Positions 1 through 7,572 of a DNA stretch of 64,000 bases are shown piece by piece. Source of the stretch: Anaerostipes sp. GTDB lineage: Bacteria; Bacillota; Clostridia; Lachnospirales; Lachnospiraceae. The notes beneath the pieces were generated by a model. That model did not search any database and had not been told where the DNA came from. It saw only the letters and a program-made list of their open reading frames with translations. The position numbers and the translations under genes are program-made. Every line of letters begins with the position of its first letter. Positions within the stretch are counted from its first letter, which is position 1. The stretch covers positions 62,001 to 126,000 of the forward strand of contig NZ_JAGZSD010000001.1 in the NCBI RefSeq assembly GCF_018381315.1. Direction: 5' to 3'.

Positions 1-2
1 AT

Positions 3-626
3 CCGGAGACAGAGCAGAATTTAATTGACCTGACCGCTACCAACTATACATACTTTATGAGAGAGAGCGGGCAGTTCCGGTATCTTGAACAGGAAGTACT
101 GCAGAGATTAAAAGAAAAAGAAGGTGTATTCCGCATATGGAGTGCAGGATGTGCCACCGGTGAGGAATGCTATACGATTGCCATAACAGCGGAGGAATGC
201 CGCAGACGGGGATGGAAACTTCCCAAAATCGAAATAACCGGAACCGATATAGCCAAACATGAACTTACAAAGGGAGAAGAAGGAAAGTATCTGCCCAGAC
301 AGCTGGTAAAAGTGCCGGTTGACTGGAAGATGAGGTATTTTAAAAAGGATGGAGCTGCGTATACGGTGACCCAGCAGCTGAAGGATATGGTGGATTTCAG
401 TTATCACAATCTGGCTGAACTGCAGTGGCCTGACAGCAAGTATGATGTGATATTCTGCCGCAATGTTATTGTTTATATGGATATGGAGAAGAAAAAGGAG
501 ATACTAAAAGGTCTGTACCAGTGTCTGAAACCGGGCGGATACTTATTCCTTGGCAATGGAGAAATTATTCGTCCCGGACATGGAAAGTGGGAGTTCCTGG
601 GACACTCGGTTTACCAAAAGAAATAA
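3..626 (+). CDS. cheR: CheR-type protein-glutamate O-methyltransferase, 3' part
   Basis: The open frame enters from the left edge and the first in-frame ATG (57) is internal: upstream codons read LIDLTATNYTYFMRE, the typical CheR segment joining the N-terminal helical domain to the SAM domain. CheR uses S-adenosylmethionine to methylate glutamates of chemoreceptors in the cytoplasm, setting receptor gain. Visible are the SAM-binding stretch WSAGCATGEECYTIA and the DVIFCRNVIVYMD block. The stop is at 624-626 and only a short C-terminus follows, so the catalytic domain is complete. No other chemotaxis gene lies in the window; partners would be to the left. The truncation is only the window edge. 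Confidence 0.9.
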   Translation, partial: PETEQNLIDLTATNYTYFMRESGQFRYLEQEVLQRLKEKEGVFRIWSAGCATGEECYTIAITAEECRRRGWKLPKIEITGTDIAKHELTKGEEGKYLPRQLVKVPVDWKMRYFKKDGAAYTVTQQLKDMVDFSYHNLAELQWPDSKYDVIFCRNVIVYMDMEKKKEILKGLYQCLKPGGYLFLGNGEIIRPGHGKWEFLGHSVYQKK

Positions 627-654
627 AGGGGAAGTCCCTGGCTATAAAGTACAG

Positions 655-697
655 CGGCAGGTTCCGGATGGGGCCTGCCGTACTGCATTTTACTTCT
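655..697 (+). terminator. Possible weak terminator after cheR
   Basis: A 7-bp GC stem (CGGCAGG at 655-661, CCTGCCG at 674-680) is followed by a loosely T-rich stretch. The T-tract is poor, so this may be only a hairpin. Confidence 0.35.
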
Positions 698-722
698 GAA
701 GGTATATAGTTCAGCCGGTATT

Positions 723-731
723 TGTTATAAT
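723..731 (+). promoter_or_regulatory. Extended -10 promoter element for the GTPase-NYN gene
   Basis: TGTTATAAT is an extended -10 (TGnTATAAT) 44 nt before the ATG at 775. No good -35 hexamer is seen 17 bp upstream, as is usual for extended -10 promoters. Confidence 0.5.
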
Positions 732-774
732 GAAGCTGGCAGTTAATAAGAATATAGAAATGAGTTTATAGATT

Positions 775-3420
775 ATGAAGAGATTAGTGATCGGAATTCT
801 GGCCCATGTGGATGCAGGAAAGACAACTCTGTCGGAAGGGCTGCTCTATGAGAGCGGCAGCATCCGGAGCATGGGCCGGGTGGATAATAAAGATGCGTTT
901 TTAGATACGCATGAGATTGAGAGAAACAGAGGAATTACCATATTTTCGAAACAGGCAGTGTTTCAGTTCGGAGAGATGGAGGCAACACTCCTGGACACAC
1001 CAGGACATGTGGATTTTTCTGCGGAGATGGAACGGACCCTGCAGGTTTTGGACTGCGCAGTTCTGGTAATCAGCGGTGCAGACGGGGTGCAGGGCCATAC
1101 CCAGACTCTCTGGAGTCTGCTGGAGAAATATCATATACCGGTATTTTTGTTTATCAACAAAATGGATCAGGACGGGACAGACAAAGAACGGCTTTTGGAA
1201 GAACTGAAAAAATACCTGGATGAAGGCTGTGTTGATTTTTCCCGGCAAAACTGTACTGAGTTTTTTGAGGATATCGCAGTCAGTGATGAAAAGCTTCTGG
1301 ATGAATTTTTGGAGACGGGAAAGATACAAAATGACAGTGTAAGAGATGTGATTTCAGACCGCAAAATTTTTCCATGTTTTTTTGGTTCGGCGCTTAAGTC
1401 AGACGGTGTTTATGAGTTTCTGGAGGGGCTTGAGACATATACCGGTGAGAAGCAGGATCCGGGGGAGTTCGGTGCCAGGGTTTTTAAAATTTCCAGGGAC
1501 AGCCAGGGGAACCGGCTGACCCATCTTAAGATTACAGGCGGGACACTGAAAGTAAAAACCGTGCTGAGATATGGAACTGAAGAAGAGAAGGTGAATCAGA
1601 TCCGCATTTATTCCGGTGAAAAGTTTCAGGCGGCAGAGGAAGCCAGGGCCGGGACAGTGTGTGCGGTCACAGGCCTTACGAAGACCCGCCCCGGCGATGG
1701 GTTTGGCATCGAAGAGGGAGGATATTTCCCTGTTCTGGAACCGGTTCTTAATTATCAGGTGATCCTGCCCCGGGAAGTCAGTGCCAGCGTGATGCTGCCC
1801 AAGTTAAGACAGCTTCAGGAGGAAGAACCGGAGCTTCATATCGTATGGAATGAAGAGCTTCAGGAGATTCAGGTACAGATCATGGGAGAAGTACAGCTGG
1901 AAATATTAAAGAGCCTGATTAAAGAGCGTTTTGATACTTCTATAGAATTCGGCACCGGAAATATTGTTTACAAAGAGACCATTAAGAATACAGTGGAAGG
2001 TGTCGGGCATTTTGAACCTTTAAGGCATTATGCGGAAGTGCACCTGCTTATGGAGCCGCTGGAACCGGGAAGCGGCCTTCAGTTTGATACATCCTGCAGT
2101 GAAGATATGCTGGATAAAAACTGGCAGCGCCTTGTTCTTACACATTTACAGGAAAGAGAACATCCGGGCGTGCTCACAGGATCAGCGGTTACTGACATGA
2201 AGATTACCCTGGCAGCAGGCCGGGCTCATCTAAAGCACACAGAGGGTGGGGATTTCCGGCAGGCTACTTACCGGGCACTGCGTCAGGGGCTTAAACAGGC
2301 GGACTGTATGCTGCTGGAGCCGTATTATGAGTTCCGGCTGGAAGTACCGCAGCAGATGGTGGGACGGGCTATGTCAGATATTGAGCGCATGTACGGAAGC
2401 TTTGAGGTTCCTCAGTCTGAAGGAGAGATGTCGGTCTTGACCGGAACTGCCCCGGTTTCGGAAATGTCCGATTACCAGAGAGAGGTAATTGCCTATACAA
2501 AAGGGCGCGGCCGTCTTTTCTGCGCTTTGAAAGGATACGAGCCGTGCCATAATGCCGAAGAGGTGATAGAGCGGACAGGTTATGACTCTGAGAAAGATGC
2601 TGAAAATCCCACAAGTTCCGTTTTTTGTTCCCACGGAGCGGGATTCTCAGTAAGCTGGGATCAGGTAAAGGACTATATGCATGTGGACAGCCAGCTGAGT
2701 TTAGATGACGGGGACGCAGAAAAAGAGGAGCCTGTCCGGCAGGTGTACACAGACGAGGAATGGATTGATACCGAAGAGATTGACCGGATTATTGAGCAGA
2801 CGTATTATGCAAACAGAAAGCAGAAGAATGGATGGAAGAAAAAGAAGCTGGAAAGAACGATAGAAGACTATAAGAGTTCTGTATCAAGGGCTTCAGTAAA
2901 GAAAAAAACAGGGAAAAAATATCTGTTGCTGGACGGCTATAATATTATTTTTGCATGGGATGATTTAAGGGAACTGGCCGAGGACAACATTGATGCGGCA
3001 AGAGGAAAACTTCTGGATATTATGAGCAATTATCAGGGAATCAGGAAATGCGAGCTGATTGTTGTTTTTGATGCCTACCGGGTCACAGGACATGAAACGG
3101 AAATCCTCGATTATCATAATATCCACGTGGTTTATACAAAAGAGGCTGAAACTGCCGATCAATATATTGAGAAATTTGCACATGAGAATGGGCATAAATA
3201 TGATGTGACAGTGGCGACCTCCGACGGGCTGGAACAGATTATCATCAGAGGGCAGGGATGTTCCCTGCTTTCTGCCAGAGAGCTGCTTGAGGAAGTTCAC
3301 CTGGCAAACCAGTTGATCAGGGATGAATTTCTCAGCAAACAGAAAAAGGAGAAGCATTATCTTCTGGATTCTGTATCACAGGAGGAACTGGAAAAAATGA
3401 AAAACCTGAAAGAAACCTGA
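775..3420 (+). CDS. TetM/EF-G-like ribosomal GTPase fused to a C-terminal NYN (YacP/Rae1-like) domain
   Basis: 881 residues, about 240 more than TetM or TetO. Residues 1-640 form an EF-G-like translation GTPase of the ribosomal-protection type: G1 AHVDAGKTT (10-18), G2 RGITI (52-56), G3 DTPGH (74-78), G4 NKMD (128-131). A basic linker (about 665-710) leads to an NYN domain with KYLLLDGYN (Asp720), VVFDAY and VATSDG, the acidic positions expected of the YacP/Rae1 nuclease family. Rae1 of Bacillus cuts mRNA in the ribosomal A site, so both halves act at the same place on the ribosome. The domain IV loop of true TetM proteins (YSPVSTPADF) is replaced here by HLKHTEGGDF, so tetracycline protection is doubtful. 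It is monocistronic, with an extended -10 promoter upstream and a terminator at 3501. Confidence 0.88.
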   Translation: MKRLVIGILAHVDAGKTTLSEGLLYESGSIRSMGRVDNKDAFLDTHEIERNRGITIFSKQAVFQFGEMEATLLDTPGHVDFSAEMERTLQVLDCAVLVISGADGVQGHTQTLWSLLEKYHIPVFLFINKMDQDGTDKERLLEELKKYLDEGCVDFSRQNCTEFFEDIAVSDEKLLDEFLETGKIQNDSVRDVISDRKIFPCFFGSALKSDGVYEFLEGLETYTGEKQDPGEFGARVFKISRDSQGNRLTHLKITGGTLKVKTVLRYGTEEEKVNQIRIYSGEKFQAAEEARAGTVCAVTGLTKTRPGDGFGIEEGGYFPVLEPVLNYQVILPREVSASVMLPKLRQLQEEEPELHIVWNEELQEIQVQIMGEVQLEILKSLIKERFDTSIEFGTGNIVYKETIKNTVEGVGHFEPLRHYAEVHLLMEPLEPGSGLQFDTSCSEDMLDKNWQRLVLTHLQEREHPGVLTGSAVTDMKITLAAGRAHLKHTEGGDFRQATYRALRQGLKQADCMLLEPYYEFRLEVPQQMVGRAMSDIERMYGSFEVPQSEGEMSVLTGTAPVSEMSDYQREVIAYTKGRGRLFCALKGYEPCHNAEEVIERTGYDSEKDAENPTSSVFCSHGAGFSVSWDQVKDYMHVDSQLSLDDGDAEKEEPVRQVYTDEEWIDTEEIDRIIEQTYYANRKQKNGWKKKKLERTIEDYKSSVSRASVKKKTGKKYLLLDGYNIIFAWDDLRELAEDNIDAARGKLLDIMSNYQGIRKCELIVVFDAYRVTGHETEILDYHNIHVVYTKEAETADQYIEKFAHENGHKYDVTVATSDGLEQIIIRGQGCSLLSARELLEEVHLANQLIRDEFLSKQKKEKHYLLDSVSQEELEKMKNLKET

Positions 3421-3500
3421 CCGTGAAAAAACCGAAAAAGGATTTGATCTTTATACTGTGGAAAACAAATCCAGGCAAATAGTAAAAATCTCTGAATCAC

Positions 3501-3532
3501 GCCTCTGACACGAAAATTGTCGGGGGCCTTTT
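3501..3532 (+). terminator. Terminator after the GTPase-NYN gene
   Basis: A 10-bp stem with G-U pairs (3501-3510 with 3518-3527) is followed by CTTTT. Confidence 0.7.
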
Positions 3533-3570
3533 GCTGTACAGGATGTTTCAGCGGACTTGTCAGCTTTTTC

Positions 3571-3629
3571 TTGACAGGCTAGTGATTGCTAGCTATACTT
3601 ATCATAACAAAGCTAGTAATCACTAGCCT
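3571..3629 (+). promoter_or_regulatory. Promoter with twin TetR-type operators
   Basis: TTGACA (3571-3576), a 17-bp spacer and TATACT (3594-3599) form a near-consensus promoter. An 18-bp element AGGCTAGTGATTGCTAGC fills the spacer (3576-3593), and its inverted copy, GCTAGTAATCACTAGCCT, lies just downstream of the start region (3612-3629). The copies differ at one base, and each is itself partly palindromic (CTAG...CTAG). Their centres are 36 bp apart. The TetR gene is the second gene of the operon, so autorepression is the natural reading. Confidence 0.8.
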
Positions 3630-3658
3630 GGTTGGCTTCACAAAAGGAGGGCAGGACT

Positions 3659-4750
3659 ATGCAGGATTTTCAGTTAGAAGAATATTTGAGCAGCGGGACA
3701 GAACGCATACTTCGCAGTATTGTTAAAATCTCGGATCCGAAAGGCAGTTTCTTTCTGCTTCAGTTTATGGCTGCGGAAAAAAGAGCCAGAAATATGAGGA
3801 GAGAAGCAGAAGAAAGGGGAGAACATATCCCTCCCTTTTTAATTGCCAGTATTACCAGCAGATGCAACCTGTACTGTAAGGGGTGCTATGCAAGGGCAAA
3901 CGGTGCGTGTACCGAGGGTTTTGACTCCGGGGAGCTTACCGGGGAACAATGGGGAGATATATTTCTGCAGGCAGAGAATCTGGGCATCAGCTTTGTCCTG
4001 CTGGCAGGCGGGGAGCCTCTGATGCGCAGAGATGTTCTGGAGGAAGCAGGGAAACATAAGGATCTTCTGTTTCCGGTATTCACAAACGGAACGATGATTG
4101 GCGATGATGATCTTCAGATGTTCGCCCATAAGAGAAATCTGCTGCCGGTGCTGAGCATAGAAGGAGACCGGGAGCAGACCGATGCCAGAAGGGGAGACGG
4201 CATTTATTCTGCAGTCAGCCAAACAATGAAGAGCCTTAAGGAACGCCGCCTTTTGTTTGGAGTTTCGGTTACGGTAACCAATGAAAATCTTAAGGAAGTT
4301 ACATCAGAAGAATTCATCCGCGGACTGGCAGACACTGGCTGCAAAGCAGTGGTATATGTAGAGTATGTGCCGGCGGATGGAAAGACTCAGCATCTGGCAC
4401 CGGGAGAAAAGGAGAGAGAGGAATTTGAGAGAAGGCTTTTTCATTTGAGAAAGAAGCAGGAGGATATGATGTTCATTTCATTTCCGGGAGATGAGAAAGC
4501 ATCAGGAGGCTGTCTGGCAGCAGGCAGAGGTTTTTTTCATATCAATGCAGCAGGCAGTGCAGAGCCTTGTCCGTTTTCTCCTTATTCAGATACCAGTCTG
4601 GTACATACAAGCCTCAGAGAAGCCTTAAGATCTCCTCTGTTTTTAAAACTGCGGGGAAGCAAAAGGCTGGAAGAATTTCATAGCGGGGGCTGTGCCTTAT
4701 TTGAGCAGGAACAGATGGTAAAGGCTATGCTGGAGGGAGAAGAAGCATGA
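3659..4750 (+). CDS. Radical SAM protein with C-terminal SPASM-like cysteines
   Basis: 363 residues. The ATG at 3659 follows AAAGGAGG (3643-3650); an upstream in-frame TTG at 3632 overlaps the regulatory repeat and has no site. The CxxxCxxC cluster ligand set is Cys69, Cys73 and Cys76 (CNLYCKGC), followed by AGGEP (116-120) of the SAM-binding fold. Three later cysteines (285, 304, 345) suggest an auxiliary iron-sulfur site as in SPASM or twitch proteins. The substrate is unknown: no small precursor peptide is seen nearby. It is the first gene of a TetR-controlled operon and overlaps tetR by 4 nt. Related proteins include peptide, heme and cofactor-modifying enzymes, and the sequence alone does not choose between them. 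Confidence 0.8.
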   Translation: MQDFQLEEYLSSGTERILRSIVKISDPKGSFFLLQFMAAEKRARNMRREAEERGEHIPPFLIASITSRCNLYCKGCYARANGACTEGFDSGELTGEQWGDIFLQAENLGISFVLLAGGEPLMRRDVLEEAGKHKDLLFPVFTNGTMIGDDDLQMFAHKRNLLPVLSIEGDREQTDARRGDGIYSAVSQTMKSLKERRLLFGVSVTVTNENLKEVTSEEFIRGLADTGCKAVVYVEYVPADGKTQHLAPGEKEREEFERRLFHLRKKQEDMMFISFPGDEKASGGCLAAGRGFFHINAAGSAEPCPFSPYSDTSLVHTSLREALRSPLFLKLRGSKRLEEFHSGGCALFEQEQMVKAMLEGEEA

Positions 4751-5376
4751 CCACAAAAGAGCGGATTATCCAGGAAGCACTGACTTTGTTTGCAGAAAAA
4801 GGGTATCAGGGAACCAGTGTAAAAAATATTGCAGACGCAGTGGGCATTAAGGACAGTTCTCTATATAAGCATTTTAAAAGTAAAAAAGAAATATTTGATA
4901 CCATTGTAAAGGAAATGTCGGTCCGCATGGAGCGTATGTCCAGGGAGAACGGGCTGCCGGATGAAAATGACATGGCAGAAGCGGCAGAGCTATACGGCAG
5001 CATCAGTGAAAAGGGACTTCTGGCACTGAGCGAAAAAATTTTTCTGTTCTATTTGAAGGATGAGTTTGCAGCCAGGTTCCGAAGGATGCTTGTGACTGAG
5101 CAGTACAGAGATAAAGAAGTATATGCAGTCTACCGCGGCCTTTTTATGGATGCGGCTATTTCATATCAGACTGAGTTATTTGCGGAAATGATGAAAAGAG
5201 GAGTATTTGAGGGAAATGACCCGGAAGCCATAGCAGTTAATTTTTATGCGCCGATCTTTTTCCTTCTCAATCAATATGACCAGGAACCGGATAAAGAGGA
5301 AGAAGCGTTAAGGGCCCTCAGAAAACAGGTGCTGGAATTTTCCCGGCTTTATAAAAAGAAAGAGGAAGACAGTTAA
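4747..5376 (+). CDS. TetR/AcrR family transcriptional regulator
   Basis: 209 residues. It starts within the stop of the radical SAM gene (ATGA overlap), so translation is coupled. An N-terminal helix-turn-helix spans about residues 24-45 (TSVKNIADAVGIKDSSLYKHF), followed by a variable helical ligand domain. TetR proteins bind palindromes as dimers and release them on ligand binding. The twin inverted repeat on the promoter at 3571-3629 is its probable target. The inducer is unknown; the following flavodoxin-fold and Nim-like genes suggest a redox-active or nitro compound, which is inference. Confidence 0.88.
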   Translation: MTTKERIIQEALTLFAEKGYQGTSVKNIADAVGIKDSSLYKHFKSKKEIFDTIVKEMSVRMERMSRENGLPDENDMAEAAELYGSISEKGLLALSEKIFLFYLKDEFAARFRRMLVTEQYRDKEVYAVYRGLFMDAAISYQTELFAEMMKRGVFEGNDPEAIAVNFYAPIFFLLNQYDQEPDKEEEALRALRKQVLEFSRLYKKKEEDS

Positions 5377-5457
5377 TTAATTTTCTTATGCAAAAAGTTT
5401 CTTGGAAGGCTGATGAGGCGTTCTGGGCATTTTTGGCTCAGATCAGAAAGGAGAATA

Positions 5458-5955
5458 ATGAAAGTAGTCATTCATGATTTGAACGAAAAAGAATTAGAGC
5501 ATTTTGATTTTGGCCCTTCAGAGAAGGTAACACTGGTGGGAAAGGAAGGCAGGATCCGGAATTGTACCGGATGTTTTGGATGCTGGATCAAGACTCCCGG
5601 GAGATGTGTTATCCGGGACCGATATGGGGATATGGGAGAGCTGATTTCTAGGTGCAGTGAGATTGAGGTTATCAGTGAATGCTGTTACGGCGGCTACAGT
5701 CCTTTTGTGAAAAATGTGCTGGATCGGAGCATCCCATATCTGCATCCGTATTTTGTAATAAAAAATAATGAGATGCATCATAAACAGAGATATAAAAAGA
5801 CACTGAAGATGACCGTGCGGTTTTATGGAGCACAGTTGACGGAAGAGGAAAAGAACATTGCAGAAGAACTGGTGAAAGCCAACGCAGTAAATTTGTACGC
5901 AGACGTTGAAAGTATTCAGTTTGGTGAAACACCATATCAGTTAGGAGGCAGATAG
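5458..5955 (+). CDS. Flavodoxin-fold protein with a four-cysteine motif (FMN-reductase-like)
   Basis: 165 residues from the ATG at 5458, which follows AAAGGAG at 5447-5453; an upstream in-frame start at 5413 has no such site. The CTGCFGCWIKTPGRC motif (Cys36, 39, 42, 50) is typical of the iron-sulfur flavoprotein and NADPH-dependent FMN reductase group. The usual N-terminal phosphate-binding loop (GSPR-type) is absent, because the protein begins directly with strand 1, so FMN binding may depend on the partner encoded next. That partner has the loop but lacks the cysteines. The two may form a split or heteromeric flavoprotein; this is inference. Confidence 0.72.
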   Translation: MKVVIHDLNEKELEHFDFGPSEKVTLVGKEGRIRNCTGCFGCWIKTPGRCVIRDRYGDMGELISRCSEIEVISECCYGGYSPFVKNVLDRSIPYLHPYFVIKNNEMHHKQRYKKTLKMTVRFYGAQLTEEEKNIAEELVKANAVNLYADVESIQFGETPYQLGGR

Positions 5956-5958
5956 AGT

Positions 5959-6594
5959 ATGAAGATTGCAGGAATCAACGGAAGTCCCAAGTATTCAGGA
6001 AGCAGTTCGGGCTTGATTCTCAGAGAGCTGAAAGACGCACTGTCCGGACATGAATTTACAGAAATATCTGTCCACAGCCCGGAGATAACTGAGGAGCTGA
6101 AAACACAGCTTTTGGACTGCGGAGCTGTGGTCTTTGCTTTTCCTCTTTATGTGGACAGCATCCCTTCTCATCTTATTGAGGTCTTACAGCAGATGGAAAA
6201 GATGTGGAAGGATGCACATTCTGACAAGATGGTGTATGCTGTTGTAAACTGCGGGTTTTATGAGGGCAGTCAAAACCGTATTGCGCTGAATATGATGAAG
6301 TGCTGGTGCCGGAAAGCAGGACTTTCCTGGGGACAGGGGCTGGGCATCGGCGGCGGTGGAATGATACCAATGATTGCAGATATACCGGAAGGAAAAGGGA
6401 TTAAAAAAGAATTTTCCCGGGGTATTTTAGAAATTGCAGAAAATATCGCCGGAGGGCACAGGGCAGAAGACCGTTTTATCTCACCGGGTATTCCAAGAAT
6501 CATGTATAAGCTGGCGGGACAGATGGGGTGGAGAAAGCAGATCAGGAAGAACGGTCTTCCGGTAAAAGAGCTGTCCAGAAAGCTTTCACAGTAA
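5959..6594 (+). CDS. NAD(P)H-dependent flavodoxin-like oxidoreductase
   Basis: 211 residues, starting 3 nt after the previous stop with GGAGG just upstream. The N-terminus MKIAGINGSPKYSGSSS carries the FMN phosphate-binding loop of the NADPH-dependent FMN reductase and flavodoxin-2 folds, and a PLYVDSIPSHL segment matches the flavin-contacting loop. It lacks the four-cysteine motif of its upstream neighbour. It probably transfers electrons from NAD(P)H through FMN; the acceptor is unknown. It is the fourth gene of the TetR operon. Confidence 0.75.
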   Translation: MKIAGINGSPKYSGSSSGLILRELKDALSGHEFTEISVHSPEITEELKTQLLDCGAVVFAFPLYVDSIPSHLIEVLQQMEKMWKDAHSDKMVYAVVNCGFYEGSQNRIALNMMKCWCRKAGLSWGQGLGIGGGGMIPMIADIPEGKGIKKEFSRGILEIAENIAGGHRAEDRFISPGIPRIMYKLAGQMGWRKQIRKNGLPVKELSRKLSQ

Positions 6595-6616
6595 ATCATT
6601 TATGGGAGGATAAAGG

Positions 6617-7087
6617 ATGAGAAAAAAAGACAGAGAAGTGCTGAATGAAGAGAAGATCGACAAGATTATTTCAGATTGTTACTGCTGCAGGCTGGGGCTT
6701 CAGGACGAAGGAAGGATCTATATTGTGCCTTTGAGCTTTGGGTATGAAAAAGAAAACAGCAGGAGAATCTTTTATTTTCACAGTGCAAAAGAGGGAAGAA
6801 AGATTGATCTGATCAGGAAAAATGGTTATGCTGGATTTGAACTTGATACAAATTATACGCTGAAGGAAGGAGTCAATGCCTGCAGCTATTCTGCAGCATT
6901 CCAGAGTGTGACCGGCAGCGGAAAGATGTTATTCGTTAACGAACCAGAAGAAAAAAAGAAGGCACTGAGTCTGATTATGCATCACAATACAGGGAAAGAA
7001 GAGTGGGAATTTTCTGAGGAAATGCTGGAGGCAGTCTGTGTCTTTAAGCTGGAGGCTGAAGAACTGTCTTGCAAGGAGAACCTTTAA
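6617..7087 (+). CDS. Pyridoxamine 5'-phosphate oxidase family protein (Nim-like)
   Basis: 156 residues with a split-barrel flavin-binding pattern: RLGLQDEGRIYIVPLSFGYE, then FHSAKEGRKIDLI and GFELDT, as in the PNPOx-like and 5-nitroimidazole reductase (Nim) families. GGGAGG stands before the ATG. Proteins of this group bind FMN or heme and are often annotated as nitroimidazole resistance proteins without proof. It is the last gene of the TetR-controlled operon, next to two flavodoxin-fold proteins. No strong terminator follows; an A/T-rich inverted repeat near 7095-7125 is the only candidate. Confidence 0.75.
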   Translation: MRKKDREVLNEEKIDKIISDCYCCRLGLQDEGRIYIVPLSFGYEKENSRRIFYFHSAKEGRKIDLIRKNGYAGFELDTNYTLKEGVNACSYSAAFQSVTGSGKMLFVNEPEEKKKALSLIMHHNTGKEEWEFSEEMLEAVCVFKLEAEELSCKENL

Positions 7088-7203
7088 AAACAAAGTTTAG
7101 ATTTGTAAATAAATTCTAAATTATAAAGATCCGTATTTCATGTGAGGACAAAGTGTTATATAATAACAGTATTCATTGAAACGAACAGCTATGGAGAATT
7201 AAT

Positions 7204-7569
7204 ATGGATATGTTAGAATATTTAACGGAAGAAGTGCAGAAGTTTTGTGAGGACCGGGACTGGGATCAGTTTCATGATCCGAAGGATTTGGCTATCGGAC
7301 TTTCCACCGAATCCAACGAGCTGCTGGATCTGTTTCGTTTTAAGTCGGAAAAGCAGATGCAGGAGATGATGGAGTCCCCAGGGTCAAGAGAACATATATC
7401 GGAGGAACTTGCAGATGTGTTTTTCTTTCTTCTGCGCTTTTCTCAGATGTATGGATTTGATCTCAGAGAATGTCTCACAGATAAGATAGAGAAAAACAAA
7501 AGGAAGTATCCCAAAGACAAGACAAGAGGAAAGAATCTTAAGTATACGGAGATTGATCATGAAAGGTGA
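7204..7569 (+). CDS. MazG-like nucleotide pyrophosphohydrolase
   Basis: 121 residues. The all-alpha NTP-PPase motif is visible as ESNE (36-39) and EELAD (67-71), which supply the magnesium ligands in the EXXE...EXXD pattern. Enzymes of this size (dCTPase or MazG-like) hydrolyse non-canonical or excess nucleoside triphosphates to monophosphate and pyrophosphate. GGAGAATTAAT precedes the ATG. A TATAAT at 7159-7164 is the likely -10. It lies 3 nt before recQ, so the pair is probably one DNA-maintenance transcript. Confidence 0.85.
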   Translation: MDMLEYLTEEVQKFCEDRDWDQFHDPKDLAIGLSTESNELLDLFRFKSEKQMQEMMESPGSREHISEELADVFFFLLRFSQMYGFDLRECLTDKIEKNKRKYPKDKTRGKNLKYTEIDHER

Positions 7570-7572
7570 TTT

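Noticed and set aside
775..3420. Tetracycline resistance gene (tetM/tetO)
   Set aside because: The diagnostic domain IV loop is absent and a nuclease-like domain is attached; calling it resistance would mislead.
6617..7087. Nitroimidazole resistance gene nim
   Set aside because: Family membership in the flavin split-barrel group is clear, but resistance cannot be inferred from sequence.
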